Shown piece after piece: positions 14,676 through 22,774 of a DNA stretch of 31,416 bases (position 1 is its first letter; every line of letters starts with the position of its first letter). The stretch spans positions 1-31,416 of the forward strand of contig JAZUQQ010000011.1 in NCBI GenBank assembly GCA_045605765.1, in the 5' to 3' direction. Under the pieces are notes generated by a model. The model was not told the DNA's origin and searched no databases. It saw nothing but the letters and a program-made list of their open reading frames with translations. The DNA is from SIG672 sp045605765. Lineage in GTDB: Bacteria > Bacillota > Clostridia > Oscillospirales > CAG-272. Made by a program: the position numbers and the translations under genes.

Positions 14676-15629
14676 TCACCGTCTGTTAAAAAAACGCATC
14701 ATCCGATCTGCAAAAAGATGCCCAAGCTTTATTTCACTCAGTGAATCGTAGTGTGCAAGATCGGGCGTATCCTCGGGCTCCTGCGAGCAGGAGAGTCCAC
14801 AAGACACCGTATCTATGACCACGTTCAGCTCGGACGTATCTGCCACCAGCTTTTTCGAATAATTTACAATATCACAATAAACCCAATACATAGGATTGTC
14901 GGCTATATATGCGTCAACGAAGGCTATTCCGTCACTGGGAGCGTATTTTGAAAATTCATTTCTCAGATCCGATATAAAATTGCTCAAATTATTCTCGTAA
15001 CCGGTGGCGGTTTCCACCGAAAACGAGTCGGATTCACCCTGCATCCAACACATACCCTCGATTTTAACATCATAGTTCTTTGACACAAGGTGTTTCATAC
15101 TTGTTTCGACGAAGCTCACGAAACATCTGTAAAGAGATCCGGTTTTTCCTCTGCAAGAGGGAGAACGCCACTGATCGTAGAGATTGGAGCCTCCCCACGC
15201 GTATTTTATAATGAAAAAAGTATCATCGGGATATGTTTCGTGCAGTTTTTCCGCCAGACCGAGCTCCGGACCGAAGAAGCCTCCCGCCTCGCCCTGCAAG
15301 GTGGCGCATTTGACAAATCCGCAGGACTCGTTGGTATCGGTAGCAAAATAATTGATGTAGACGTTGTCGTAGCCGTTATGATACTCCGAATACTTATCTG
15401 CGGATACTTTTTCCTTTAAATATCTGTCCATACTGCAACCGGAAGCGTTAGACTGTCCGCCTAAAAGAATAACCCGCGCTTCTTTGCCGCAACCGTCAGG
15501 CAAACAGTCGTTGACAAAGAGAGCGGCGTTTTCAAAATATTCGCGCACACTAAAAAACGTGCCAAAACCCAAAAGTACGGCGCATAAAACAGAAATCACA
15601 AATGCAATCACTTTTTTTCGTTTAGTCAT
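14676..15629 (-). CDS. Membrane-anchored SGNH hydrolase, sialate O-acetylesterase-like
   Basis: 317 aa from the ATG at 15629 (MTKRKKV), which has GCGGGGAAA upstream; a TTG ten codons earlier is less likely. An N-terminal basic stretch and one hydrophobic helix (about residues 6-28) make a signal anchor or uncleaved signal. The extracellular part holds SGNH blocks: GGQSNASG (nucleophile Ser), KYAWGGSNL, WMQGESD and a C-terminal DLAHYD with the Asp/His pair. WMQGES and GGQSN are typical of the SASA/CE6 family that deacetylates sialic acid or plant polysaccharide side chains. Nine or so Cys residues in the mature part are unusual for a secreted Gram-positive enzyme. The substrate is unresolved. 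Confidence 0.8.
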   Translation of the reverse strand: MTKRKKVIAFVISVLCAVLLGFGTFFSVREYFENAALFVNDCLPDGCGKEARVILLGGQSNASGCSMDRYLKEKVSADKYSEYHNGYDNVYINYFATDTNESCGFVKCATLQGEAGGFFGPELGLAEKLHETYPDDTFFIIKYAWGGSNLYDQWRSPSCRGKTGSLYRCFVSFVETSMKHLVSKNYDVKIEGMCWMQGESDSFSVETATGYENNLSNFISDLRNEFSKYAPSDGIAFVDAYIADNPMYWVYCDIVNYSKKLVADTSELNVVIDTVSCGLSCSQEPEDTPDLAHYDSLSEIKLGHLFADRMMRFFNRR

Positions 15630-15686
15630 GAATTTCCCCGCTTCAACGTTTTTGTTCAAAGTTCAAGCCAATGCCTACATATCTGT

Positions 15687-15715
15687 AATATATCACAAAC
15701 ATTCACGTTTGTCTA
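15687..15715 (-). promoter_or_regulatory. Promoter of the SGNH hydrolase gene
   Basis: On the minus strand: TAGACA (15710-15715), 17 bp, TATATT (15687-15692). ATGTAGACAAA and TTTGTGATATATTA are shared with the AIM24 promoter. Confidence 0.7.
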
Positions 15716-15772
15716 CATTTTAAGGATAATTTTTGGGCGTCGGGTATTTTTAAATATTTTTGCAAATTACTG

Positions 15773-15801
15773 TTGTAAAAATTGAATTTGTGTGCTATAA
15801 T
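15773..15801 (+). promoter_or_regulatory. Promoter of the F420-ligase-like gene
   Basis: TTGTAA (15773-15778), a 17-bp spacer and TATAAT (15796-15801). The predicted leader is about 50 nt. Confidence 0.7.
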
Positions 15802-15858
15802 CAAGAAAACAAGGATATTTTACGGCAAAAACCGCACAAATCGAAAGGAACGTTTAAA

Positions 15859-16554
15859 ATGGAACTCACAGCCAACAGCGGAAAAGAGCTTATATGCACC
15901 TTTGACGGCGAAAATTATGCAAGACACGCGGTAAAAACGCATTTCGTCCAGATAGGGGAGGACTATATCGAGATCGTAAAGCAGTACGTGTTGCCAATAT
16001 ATCAGGAGGGTGATTTCATTTCGATAAGCGAGAGAATAATCGCGCTCTGCCAGAACAGAATAGTCAGACGCGAGGAGCTTAAAATCGGATTTTGGGCAAA
16101 ACTCCTCTCTAAATTCGCATCTCACCCCGACACGGGCGTAGGCGTGGGCGAGACCATAAAAATGCAGTACGCTATTAAAAAATGCGGACTTCTGAAAGTC
16201 CTTTGGGCAGCCTTTGCAAGCGCGGTCACAAAGCTTTTCGGCAAGCACGGCGTTTTCTACAAGATAGTAGGTCCCGAGGTCGCGGGACTTGACGGATTTT
16301 ACGACCACGTATGGTCGGAATACCGCGATATCGGCATTGAAATTCCCGAAGATCCGAGCGGTGTCTGCAACGAGATAAAGGAAAAGCTCGGAATACCCTG
16401 TATGATAGTCGATGCAAACGACCTCGGACAGGAGATTCTTGGTTGTTCGGACGACCTTGCCGACAAAGAAGAGCTTCTCAAAGCACTCATTAGAGACAAC
16501 CCGACAGGTCAGGACAGACAGCAGACCCCGATAATTCTTATAAGAAAGATGTGA
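15859..16554 (+). CDS. Coenzyme F420-0:L-glutamate-ligase-like protein
   Basis: 231 aa from the ATG at 15859, preceded by GAAAGGAA; the longer frame from a TTG at 15760 would overlap the promoter. The EGDFISISERIIALCQNRIV block (about residues 50-69) and the later IVGPEVAGLDG and MIVDANDLGQEILG segments resemble the CofE/F420_ligase fold (PF01996). CofE adds glutamate to F420-0, but many Clostridia carry homologues without making F420 and their substrate is unknown. No other F420 genes are present. A second possibility is a gamma-glutamyl ligase acting on another cofactor. It ends in a strong bidirectional terminator shared with the convergent gene. Confidence 0.6.
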   Translation: MELTANSGKELICTFDGENYARHAVKTHFVQIGEDYIEIVKQYVLPIYQEGDFISISERIIALCQNRIVRREELKIGFWAKLLSKFASHPDTGVGVGETIKMQYAIKKCGLLKVLWAAFASAVTKLFGKHGVFYKIVGPEVAGLDGFYDHVWSEYRDIGIEIPEDPSGVCNEIKEKLGIPCMIVDANDLGQEILGCSDDLADKEELLKALIRDNPTGQDRQQTPIILIRKM

Positions 16555-16560
16555 AAAGTA

Positions 16561-16592
16561 AAACGCAAGGAAAAATCCTTGCGTTTTTGTTT
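16561..16592. terminator. Bidirectional terminator
   Basis: AAACGCAAGGA (16561-16571), loop AAAA, TCCTTGCGTTT (16576-16586), followed by TTGTTTTT on the plus strand and a T-containing tail on the minus strand. It serves the convergent F420-ligase-like and zinc-ribbon genes. Confidence 0.85.
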
Positions 16593-17075
16593 TTAAAGAA
16601 AGATTACAAGCACGACCGCCGCCGCTACCGCGAGGACACAAAGAGTCCCAACGAGCACTATCGCCCAGAACGGCATAATTCTGATCGAAAAACTCTTTCT
16701 GCATTTCGGGCAGGTCGCCGAGTGCTTTCCGCCTTTTCGCGGCAGTCGCACGATGGCGCGGCAGGACGGACATCTCTTATACACCTTTTTGGGAGAGTCC
16801 TTTACACGGTCAAAAAGAAGCTTCCAAAACGACGTGAATTTCTTTTTTGCCGCGAGAAATTTGAGGTTTTCCCTGTTTCTTGCATAAATATTACGCGAAA
16901 ACATACGGAAAAAGGTCCATACCATAAGAGCTATCGCCGCGGTATATATAATAACCGAGTTTGCAAAAAGATTTATAACAAACAGAGCGATATACACCCA
17001 TAAAATAAAGTTCGAGAGCTGATCCGCGCCGTATCTCCCGTACATAAATCGGGCCATTTTTTCTTTAAATTTCAT
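16593..17075 (-). CDS. Zinc-ribbon integral membrane protein
   Basis: 160 aa. Two hydrophobic segments (about residues 20-38 and 40-58) are followed by a basic loop, then a zinc ribbon with CPSC near 103-106 and CPKC near 122-125, and a C-terminal transmembrane helix (about 135-160). The middle RNIYARNRENLKFL and the Cys pairs suggest a cytosolic metal-binding knuckle between membrane anchors. No family function is known to me. AAAGGAATGAG lies before the ATG. It is monocistronic with its own promoter (17106-17134). Confidence 0.7.
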   Translation of the reverse strand: MKFKEKMARFMYGRYGADQLSNFILWVYIALFVINLFANSVIIYTAAIALMVWTFFRMFSRNIYARNRENLKFLAAKKKFTSFWKLLFDRVKDSPKKVYKRCPSCRAIVRLPRKGGKHSATCPKCRKSFSIRIMPFWAIVLVGTLCVLAVAAAVVLVIFL

Positions 17076-17105
17076 ATTCTCATTCCTTTATATCGATATA
17101 AATAA

Positions 17106-17134
17106 AATATACCACACAAAAGGTCAAACTTCAA
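17106..17134 (-). promoter_or_regulatory. Promoter of the zinc-ribbon membrane protein
   Basis: On the minus strand: TTGAAG (17129-17134), 17 bp, TATATT (17106-17111). Confidence 0.6.
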
Positions 17135-17171
17135 TAAATAACTTTGAAATATTCTGTATAACAAAAATGAA

Positions 17172-17198
17172 CCGTCTGCAACTTTTTTTCGCAGACGG
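17172..17198 (-). terminator. Terminator after rubrerythrin
   Basis: CCGTCTGC (17172-17179) pairs with GCAGACGG (17191-17198), with TTCATTTTTG following on the minus strand. The loop is A/T-rich. Confidence 0.75.
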
Positions 17199-17206
17199 CT
17201 CGTTTT

Positions 17207-17746
17207 TTAATAATTTTCAGCCTTGACTTGGAAATAAGACTTCGGGTGATCGCATACGGGACATACGTCGGGTGCCTTCTGACCGATCATAATATGTCCG
17301 CAGTTTAGGCACTGCCAGATAACGTCGTTGTCCTTCGAGAACACGATATCGCCCTCGACGTTTGCAAGAAGCTTTCTGTAACGCTCCTCGTGTTCTTTTT
17401 CTATTCTTCCGACCGCCTCGAAGAGATACGCGATATGATCAAAGCCTTCTTCCTTTGCCTCTTTTGCAAAGGTTGCGTACATATCGGTCCACTCGTAGCG
17501 CTCGCCGTCTGCCGCGTCAGCAAGGTTTATTTTGGTGTCGGGAATTCCGCCGTCGTGGAGAAGCTTAAACCATATCTTTGCGTGCTCCTTTTCGTTTGCC
17601 GCAGTCTCCTCGAATATGTTTGCGATCTGAACGTATCCGTCCTTCTTTGCCTTGGAAGCGTAGTAGGTATATTTGTTTCTCGCCTGTGATTCGCCTGCGA
17701 ACGCCGCCATAAGATTTGCCTCGGTTCTTGATCCTTTGAGTTTCAT
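17207..17746 (-). CDS. rbr: Rubrerythrin
   Basis: 179 aa, the normal length. The N-terminal ferritin-like domain has the diiron motifs: Glu in AGESQARNKY, EETAANEKEH with ExxH, and EAVGRIEKEH. The C-terminal rubredoxin domain has CLNCGH and CPVCDHPKSYF, giving the four Cys ligands of the FeS4 site. Rubrerythrin reduces hydrogen peroxide in the cytoplasm of anaerobes using electrons from NADH-linked donors. AAAGGAAACAG precedes the ATG. The -35-like TTGACG overlaps the stop codon of the upstream yhaN gene (17795), so it may have its own promoter in that 48-bp gap or be cotranscribed with yhaON; I see no terminator between them. Confidence 0.95.
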   Translation of the reverse strand: MKLKGSRTEANLMAAFAGESQARNKYTYYASKAKKDGYVQIANIFEETAANEKEHAKIWFKLLHDGGIPDTKINLADAADGERYEWTDMYATFAKEAKEEGFDHIAYLFEAVGRIEKEHEERYRKLLANVEGDIVFSKDNDVIWQCLNCGHIMIGQKAPDVCPVCDHPKSYFQVKAENY

Positions 17747-17794
17747 TTTTACTGTTTCCTTTCGTATATTTATTATTTTATATTATCGGTACCG

Positions 17795-20128
17795 TCAAAG
17801 CAAAATATGCTTTGCTTTCCCGATATTTTCCATTATTTTTGCATCCCTTTTCTGGCTCGTGAAAATAAATATCTGAGCGCCCGAATTTGCCACGTCGTCA
17901 AGAGTTGCAAGCATACTTTCAAGCCTCGTATCGTCAAGGCGGGCAAAGGATTCGTCGAAAATCACGGGTGGTTTCGCCTTTGTGAAAAGCAAAGACACAA
18001 GCGCGATACGCAGACTGATATAGGCAAGATCCTTCGTTCCCTCGCTCAGATATTCGATATCTCGCGTTACTATATTTCCTACTCCGCTTGTATCAACGCC
18101 ATAAGCGAGCGAGAGATTTTCATCTACTCCGAGCTGCTCGTATTTACCCTTTGTTTCTTTTCTCATCATTGAGCTTGCGTGCATAGTAAGTCTGGGTGCC
18201 ACCTCGTCACGAAGCTTATCCGCCGCACTCGATATCGAATTATAGGCGAGAATGTAAGCGTCGTGGCAAAGCTCGTAGCCTTCTTTCTGGGCGCTCAGTC
18301 TAGAAATCTCGTCTGAAAGTAACGTCGGGTCTTCAAGCGTCGCTGAAAGCCTTGCTATTTCAAGCTCAATATGTCGAATATTCTCGCCAAGCAGATAATT
18401 TTCCTTTTCCCTTCGCTCAAAATCGAGTTTCAGTCCGACCGCGCTTCCTTCTTCAAGATCTCCGTGTTCGGCGGTATCTTCTAGATATTTTAATATCTGT
18501 TCTCTATCAAGGTCTTCGAGTGTTTTTGCAAACGCGTCTCTTGCCGAGATTGCCTTTTCCTTCGCAGACGATAATTCATCAAGTCTGCTTAAAAGAGCTC
18601 TGACCTCGTCCATTATCTCACAAGGGGTATCGGGAGAAACGTACTTCCTTCCCCACTTCCCGAGCAAGCTTCGGGTCTCCGCTGTATACTTTTCAGTCTC
18701 GTTGGAAAGCTTTTTCAGTCGATCTTCAAGGGCAGAAAGTCTTTCGTCGTATACGTTTTGCAGATATTTCCTGTGAGAGCTTGATGCAAGCATCTCCTCG
18801 ATTTCTCCTACGCTGAAAGCTCCGTATTTTTCAAATATTGCGCTCTTTTTCTTTCCACAGGACGACGACAGAGCAACCATAAGCATAGCCGGACAGACGA
18901 GCGCAACACCTATCACCGCCGCACAGACTCCCAAAAGCGTGGTAGAAAGTCCGATGATATCGGCAAGGGTCTTACCCATACCGATAAAAGCACAGACCGC
19001 TATAGTTATGAAAAATACAGACACAAAAAGCATCGCGGCAAAGCCTAAAACGAGCCTCTTGCGCTTTTTCGAAAGCGACTCTATATTTTCCTTTATCCTT
19101 TCAATTCCGCCGTCAGAAGTGACCTTTTCGATAATAACACGGTCGTCCTCGGTCATCTTCGTTCCGCCGAGCGCGTCTCTGTCGTTCTCGGTCTGTATTG
19201 TCTGAGCACTAAGATAAGAAAGTTTTGTACGAAGCGACTCTATCTCTCGTATATAATCGTTATCGGGAATAAATCCCTCGTGAGTCGAGACTTCAAGAAG
19301 GCTTGTATATTCCCTCTGTTTTTCCGATGCCACAAGGCTGAGAGTATCAAAATATTTAAATCGGGCAAGTTTTTCGCTCTCCCGTGCCCTTTCGAGCTGT
19401 TTGTCAATGATATCAAGCTCGCGTTTTTCATTTTCATAGCGTTCGGAAAGCTCTTTTTTCTCGCTTTCCTTACACAAAAGCACTTTATTGTCCGCGCGTG
19501 CACTCTCGCGTCTGCGAGTGAGAGCATCTATTTTCTCTTCGATATCGGCTATCTTTCCGCCGCTTCCTATCTTGTATTTCAGAATTTTACGCGCATCGTC
19601 CAATTTTTTCTGCGCGATAGCCGTACTTACCGTCTCGTCGCCCGAAAAGAGCATATTTTCAATAGCGGCGGTCACCGTCTTGCCATTTACCCTTCCGCCG
19701 TCCGCCTGTCCGACGTACGCGGTCTGTGAAAACGCATCCTCCTCAACTCCGAAAAAGAATTTCCCAGGATGCTCGCCCTTAAGGCACTCCGAATTTGTGG
19801 CAAGGTCGATTATCTTAACACTCTCACCGCCGGTTGCTCTTGCAGCAGGCTTTAAGGAGCGTTCGATTCGGTATCTTTTGCCGTCATACTCGAACACGAG
19901 CGAGCCTGAGGCAATATCGTTATCCCAACTTCTGAACCGACGCGTTTCGGCAAGCGCACCCTGCGGTGCCTTTCGGCTGAGTCCGTAAAAAATAAACTTT
20001 ATGAACGCACCGAGGGTGGTCTTTCCTGCCTCGTTCGGACCTTCGATAATATTTATTCCGCGCTCAAACGAGCAGGCAAAATTTTTATACGAGCCGAAGG
20101 ACTCGATAGCAATACTTTCTATATACAT
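17795..20128 (-). CDS. yhaN: YhaN/SbcC-like ATPase with membrane segments in the coiled coil
   Basis: 777 aa. Walker A GPNEAGKTT is at residues 30-38. A long charged coiled coil follows, and the ABC-type signature region SEGTKDLAYISLRIAL and Walker B PPVIFDESFARLD are near the C-terminus. It is thus a Rad50/SbcC-architecture ATPase. Unlike SbcC there is no CxxC zinc hook. Instead, roughly residues 355-415 hold two or three hydrophobic stretches (LVLGFAAMLFVSVFFITIAV, ADIIGLSTTLLGVCAAVIGV, and a third), a feature of the B. subtilis YhaN group. It should pair with the YhaO phosphoesterase, whose gene ends 16 bp upstream. The complex is presumed to process DNA ends. GGAGAAG precedes the ATG. Confidence 0.82.
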   Translation of the reverse strand: MYIESIAIESFGSYKNFACSFERGINIIEGPNEAGKTTLGAFIKFIFYGLSRKAPQGALAETRRFRSWDNDIASGSLVFEYDGKRYRIERSLKPAARATGGESVKIIDLATNSECLKGEHPGKFFFGVEEDAFSQTAYVGQADGGRVNGKTVTAAIENMLFSGDETVSTAIAQKKLDDARKILKYKIGSGGKIADIEEKIDALTRRRESARADNKVLLCKESEKKELSERYENEKRELDIIDKQLERARESEKLARFKYFDTLSLVASEKQREYTSLLEVSTHEGFIPDNDYIREIESLRTKLSYLSAQTIQTENDRDALGGTKMTEDDRVIIEKVTSDGGIERIKENIESLSKKRKRLVLGFAAMLFVSVFFITIAVCAFIGMGKTLADIIGLSTTLLGVCAAVIGVALVCPAMLMVALSSSCGKKKSAIFEKYGAFSVGEIEEMLASSSHRKYLQNVYDERLSALEDRLKKLSNETEKYTAETRSLLGKWGRKYVSPDTPCEIMDEVRALLSRLDELSSAKEKAISARDAFAKTLEDLDREQILKYLEDTAEHGDLEEGSAVGLKLDFERREKENYLLGENIRHIELEIARLSATLEDPTLLSDEISRLSAQKEGYELCHDAYILAYNSISSAADKLRDEVAPRLTMHASSMMRKETKGKYEQLGVDENLSLAYGVDTSGVGNIVTRDIEYLSEGTKDLAYISLRIALVSLLFTKAKPPVIFDESFARLDDTRLESMLATLDDVANSGAQIFIFTSQKRDAKIMENIGKAKHILL

Positions 20129-20144
20129 ATTTGTCTTCTCCGTC

Positions 20145-21302
20145 TCACGTAAAATCTATGACCTCGCCGCCCGAAAGCGCGGCAAGTCCGTATCTCAGAG
20201 CCTTCGAGGCGACTTCGCGCTCGCGAGAGTCTTCGCTTCTCAGCTTTGGAAGCAGTTCTCTGAAAAACGCGCCCTTGATAGTCAGGTCGTTTGCAAGATA
20301 TTCACAGTCAAAAAGCGGGAGAGTCTCGTCTCTCACCTCGACGAAAAAGAGATTCGGGAAAAGTGCCTTTATCCCCTCGTGTGACGCGCTCGCGGCAGGA
20401 GAAACGTCACCCGAAAGAACGAGTCTGAGCAGAGTTCTCTCGTCGTACGAAAGCTCCGATGCAAAGGCTGCGACCTTCTCGATCATCTCGTCCGCGTCGG
20501 ATGCGCCCGTGACATTCACATTTTCGATGGCGTAAACTCTGCTTGCAAGCGGCACGAATTCGCTATCGCAGACGGCTACGCCGTTTTCCTTTTTGAGCTT
20601 AGCGAAAAGTGCTCCGCGCTCCCCGAGATCGTGAAAGCTCTGTCCTTCAAGCGAGCCTGAATAGCCGTAGTAGGTACGGTTTTCCACAAGTATCTCGCCT
20701 CTGTTATGAACGTGACCGAGCGCAACGTAGTCAAAGCCCGATCTGCCGATCTGCTCGACAGTTATCGGACAATAGGCAGTCGTTCGCGAATATATATCGG
20801 CGTGTGCACAAAGAATATTTATTTCATTTTCTTTGCCCTCGCAAATTCGGTCCTCCCCGGCAAGAGGGCTGTATTCAAAGCTTTGGGACACAAAGGCATA
20901 TCCGAAAACATTGACCGTATCCTCATCTTTTCCGACTTTTTCAAAGGTGAGCTTTTCAAGCTTTTCGTTTTTGAAAATAAAGACGTTACTCGGAAAATCC
21001 ATCTTTTCCCACACGCTATCGGGAGAATAAAAATCGTGGTTTCCGGGCGTTATGATAAATCTGCACTCGTGAAAAGATGCGAAAAGGGACACGGCAAGTT
21101 CGAGCGTGTTTTTAGTAACGTACCGTCTGTCGAACAGGTCTCCCGCAATGAAAACGAAGTCGGCATCAAACTTTTTTGCCTCGTCTATAAGACGGGAGAA
21201 GGTTGAGCGAAGCTCGCCTCTGCGCAGCGATGCCTTATGTACATCCTCCATCAAAAAAGGACTGTCAAGATGCAAGTCTGCAGCGTGAACAAATTTTATC
21301 AT
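20145..21302 (-). CDS. yhaO: YhaO/SbcD-like metallophosphoesterase
   Basis: 385 aa from the ATG at 21302 (MIKFVHAADLHLDS), which is preceded by GAGGTG; an ATG four codons upstream contains that site. Phosphoesterase motifs appear in order: DLH (residues 9-11), GDLFD, GNHDF, an isolated His in CAHADIY, and GHVH. These bind two divalent metals for nuclease activity, as in Mre11/SbcD. The C-terminal half is a capping domain. It is the first gene of the yhaO-yhaN operon. Its promoter is at 21338-21366. Confidence 0.88.
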   Translation of the reverse strand: MIKFVHAADLHLDSPFLMEDVHKASLRRGELRSTFSRLIDEAKKFDADFVFIAGDLFDRRYVTKNTLELAVSLFASFHECRFIITPGNHDFYSPDSVWEKMDFPSNVFIFKNEKLEKLTFEKVGKDEDTVNVFGYAFVSQSFEYSPLAGEDRICEGKENEINILCAHADIYSRTTAYCPITVEQIGRSGFDYVALGHVHNRGEILVENRTYYGYSGSLEGQSFHDLGERGALFAKLKKENGVAVCDSEFVPLASRVYAIENVNVTGASDADEMIEKVAAFASELSYDERTLLRLVLSGDVSPAASASHEGIKALFPNLFFVEVRDETLPLFDCEYLANDLTIKGAFFRELLPKLRSEDSREREVASKALRYGLAALSGGEVIDFT

Positions 21303-21337
21303 ATCGCACCTCATTTGGCGTTTTATTATATAAATTT

Positions 21338-21366
21338 AATATATCATATTTTTTCATTAATTTCAA
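21338..21366 (-). promoter_or_regulatory. Promoter of the yhaO-yhaN operon
   Basis: On the minus strand: TTGAAA (21361-21366), 17 bp, TATATT (21338-21343). Confidence 0.7.
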
Positions 21367-21392
21367 TAAGATTTTTGTATTTTAAAAGCAAA

Positions 21393-21413
21393 AAGGAGGC
21401 TTTAAGCCTCCTT
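21393..21413 (-). terminator. Intrinsic terminator
   Basis: AAGGAGGCT (21393-21401), loop TTA, AGCCTCCTT (21405-21413); the minus strand continues TTTGCTTTT. It ends the secreted acidic-protein gene. Confidence 0.85.
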
Positions 21414-21417
21414 CTGA

Positions 21418-21912
21418 TTATTTTTTGTTTCTTTTGTCGTCGCTCGCGCGGCGGCTGCTCGGTATCATAACGATTATGAGAATAACGACTGCGGCGGCTA
21501 TTATAAGAGCGATAATAAGTCCTGTATAGCTAAACGTCTTATCATCGTTTTGGTTGCCTGCGTTATCGCCGTTTTCACCGGCGTCATCCTTGTCGTCGAT
21601 ATTTGCATCGTCGTCGGGCTTTCCGTCATCCTTGTCCATACCGCCGTCGCTGGCATCATTATTACCTGTGCCGTTGTTTGTACCGTTATCGGTATCGGGC
21701 GCGGGAACAAGACCGTCGTTTCCATCGGGATCGGTTACCGTTCCGTTATCAGTATCGGGAAGAGTGTTGCCGTCTCCCTCACGAACGCTTGGACCCATAC
21801 CTTCGTTTTGCATTCCCATTGCGAAAACTCCGCAAATGCTCGACGAGATCGACAAAATGAGAGTGAGACACAAAGCTATTGCGATCAGACGAATATTTCT
21901 TTGTTTTTTCAA
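21418..21912 (-). CDS. Signal peptide / acidic linker / transmembrane protein, unknown
   Basis: About 164 aa if it starts at the TTG at 21912, giving MKKQRNIRLIAIALCLTLIL, a clean signal peptide. AGAAAGGA lies 10 bp before that TTG, whereas the longer in-frame ATG at 21945 has no site. Residues about 32-125 are a low-complexity Asp/Asn/Gly/Thr linker with PDTDNGT repeated. A hydrophobic helix (TGLIIALIIAAAVVILIIVMI) and a basic tail (SSRRASDDKRNKK) follow. The topology is a single-span membrane protein with an extracellular flexible acidic stalk. No enzymatic domain is present. It lies just downstream of the methyltransferase and could be cotranscribed. Confidence 0.55.
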   Translation of the reverse strand: MKKQRNIRLIAIALCLTLILSISSSICGVFAMGMQNEGMGPSVREGDGNTLPDTDNGTVTDPDGNDGLVPAPDTDNGTNNGTGNNDASDGGMDKDDGKPDDDANIDDKDDAGENGDNAGNQNDDKTFSYTGLIIALIIAAAVVILIIVMIPSSRRASDDKRNKK

Positions 21913-22012
21913 TTTACAAATATCCTTTCTTTTTTCGGATTTCATAAATAGTGTTAGCAAAGAAATTAGTTTTATTTATGGGATTTTTTGTAATTTTTTA
22001 CGCTATACAAGG

Positions 22013-22774
22013 TCACACTCTTATTGCCACGAAATAATGCCTCTCGTCGGTATCGGACACATGCCTTCCCTCGCAGAGTGAAAAATCATGAGACGAACTG
22101 AGAAGCTCGACCTTAAAGCCATTCTTTTCAAGAAGCTCGCATATTTCCCCGTCGGTATAAACATACTCGCGCTGAGTTTCGTGTTCGCGCAGATAACTGC
22201 CGTCCGAGTTTTTAATAAAGAATGTAAGGTCAAAATCGCAAAGACGGCGCCTTGCAGAGTAAAAATTCTGCCAAACGCAAAAGACATCTTTTTCGTCGTA
22301 AACGTAACTGTTGTCGCCGTATATATTTTCAAATTTATACGGAGTATTCACATCAAAAAAGAAATATCCGCCCTCACGTATATGCTCGGAAACTCTCGCA
22401 AAAAATCCGTTTAGAGCGTCTTTTGAGCCTATATAATTGACGCTATCGAGACAACAAACTGCCGAGTCGAAGATCTGTGCAAGATCAAGGCAGGTCATAT
22501 CCTGACACACAAAAAGAGGATAAAGCTTCTCTTCGGCACATGCGTTTTGCGCCACTGACAACATTTCGGGTGAGAGATCCACACCCATAATATCGTATCC
22601 GAGCCTTGCAAATTCAAGCGTCATTTTGCCCGTCCCGCAGGCTATATCGAGAATTTTTGCTCGGTTGGGAATTCCTTTTGATGCCAGAAATTCGGAGATA
22701 TCGTCCGCCCAGCTTTTATAGTCAATACTACAATTGAGGCGATCGTAAAAGCCTGCAAGAATATCGTAACTCAT
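22013..22774 (-). CDS. Class I SAM-dependent methyltransferase
   Basis: 253 aa. It starts MSYDILAGFYDRLN, common in methyltransferases of this group. SAM-binding motif I (ILDIACGTGKMT) is near residues 41-52, followed by an acidic motif II (GVDLSPEML), and FFFDVNTPYKF in the middle. The substrate cannot be deduced. Its ATG overlaps the stop of the upstream membrane-protein gene (22771-22774), which indicates translational coupling. Confidence 0.85.
   Translation of the reverse strand: MSYDILAGFYDRLNCSIDYKSWADDISEFLASKGIPNRAKILDIACGTGKMTLEFARLGYDIMGVDLSPEMLSVAQNACAEEKLYPLFVCQDMTCLDLAQIFDSAVCCLDSVNYIGSKDALNGFFARVSEHIREGGYFFFDVNTPYKFENIYGDNSYVYDEKDVFCVWQNFYSARRRLCDFDLTFFIKNSDGSYLREHETQREYVYTDGEICELLEKNGFKVELLSSSHDFSLCEGRHVSDTDERHYFVAIRV

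Noticed and set aside
15820..16773. 317-codon minus-strand frame across the F420-ligase-like gene
   Set aside because: Runs antisense through a gene, its terminator and into another gene's frame; no supporting features.
17760..17795. PerR-type operator before rubrerythrin
   Set aside because: The A/T-rich TTATTATTTTATATTAT stretch is only loosely palindromic and does not match the PerR box closely enough to claim.
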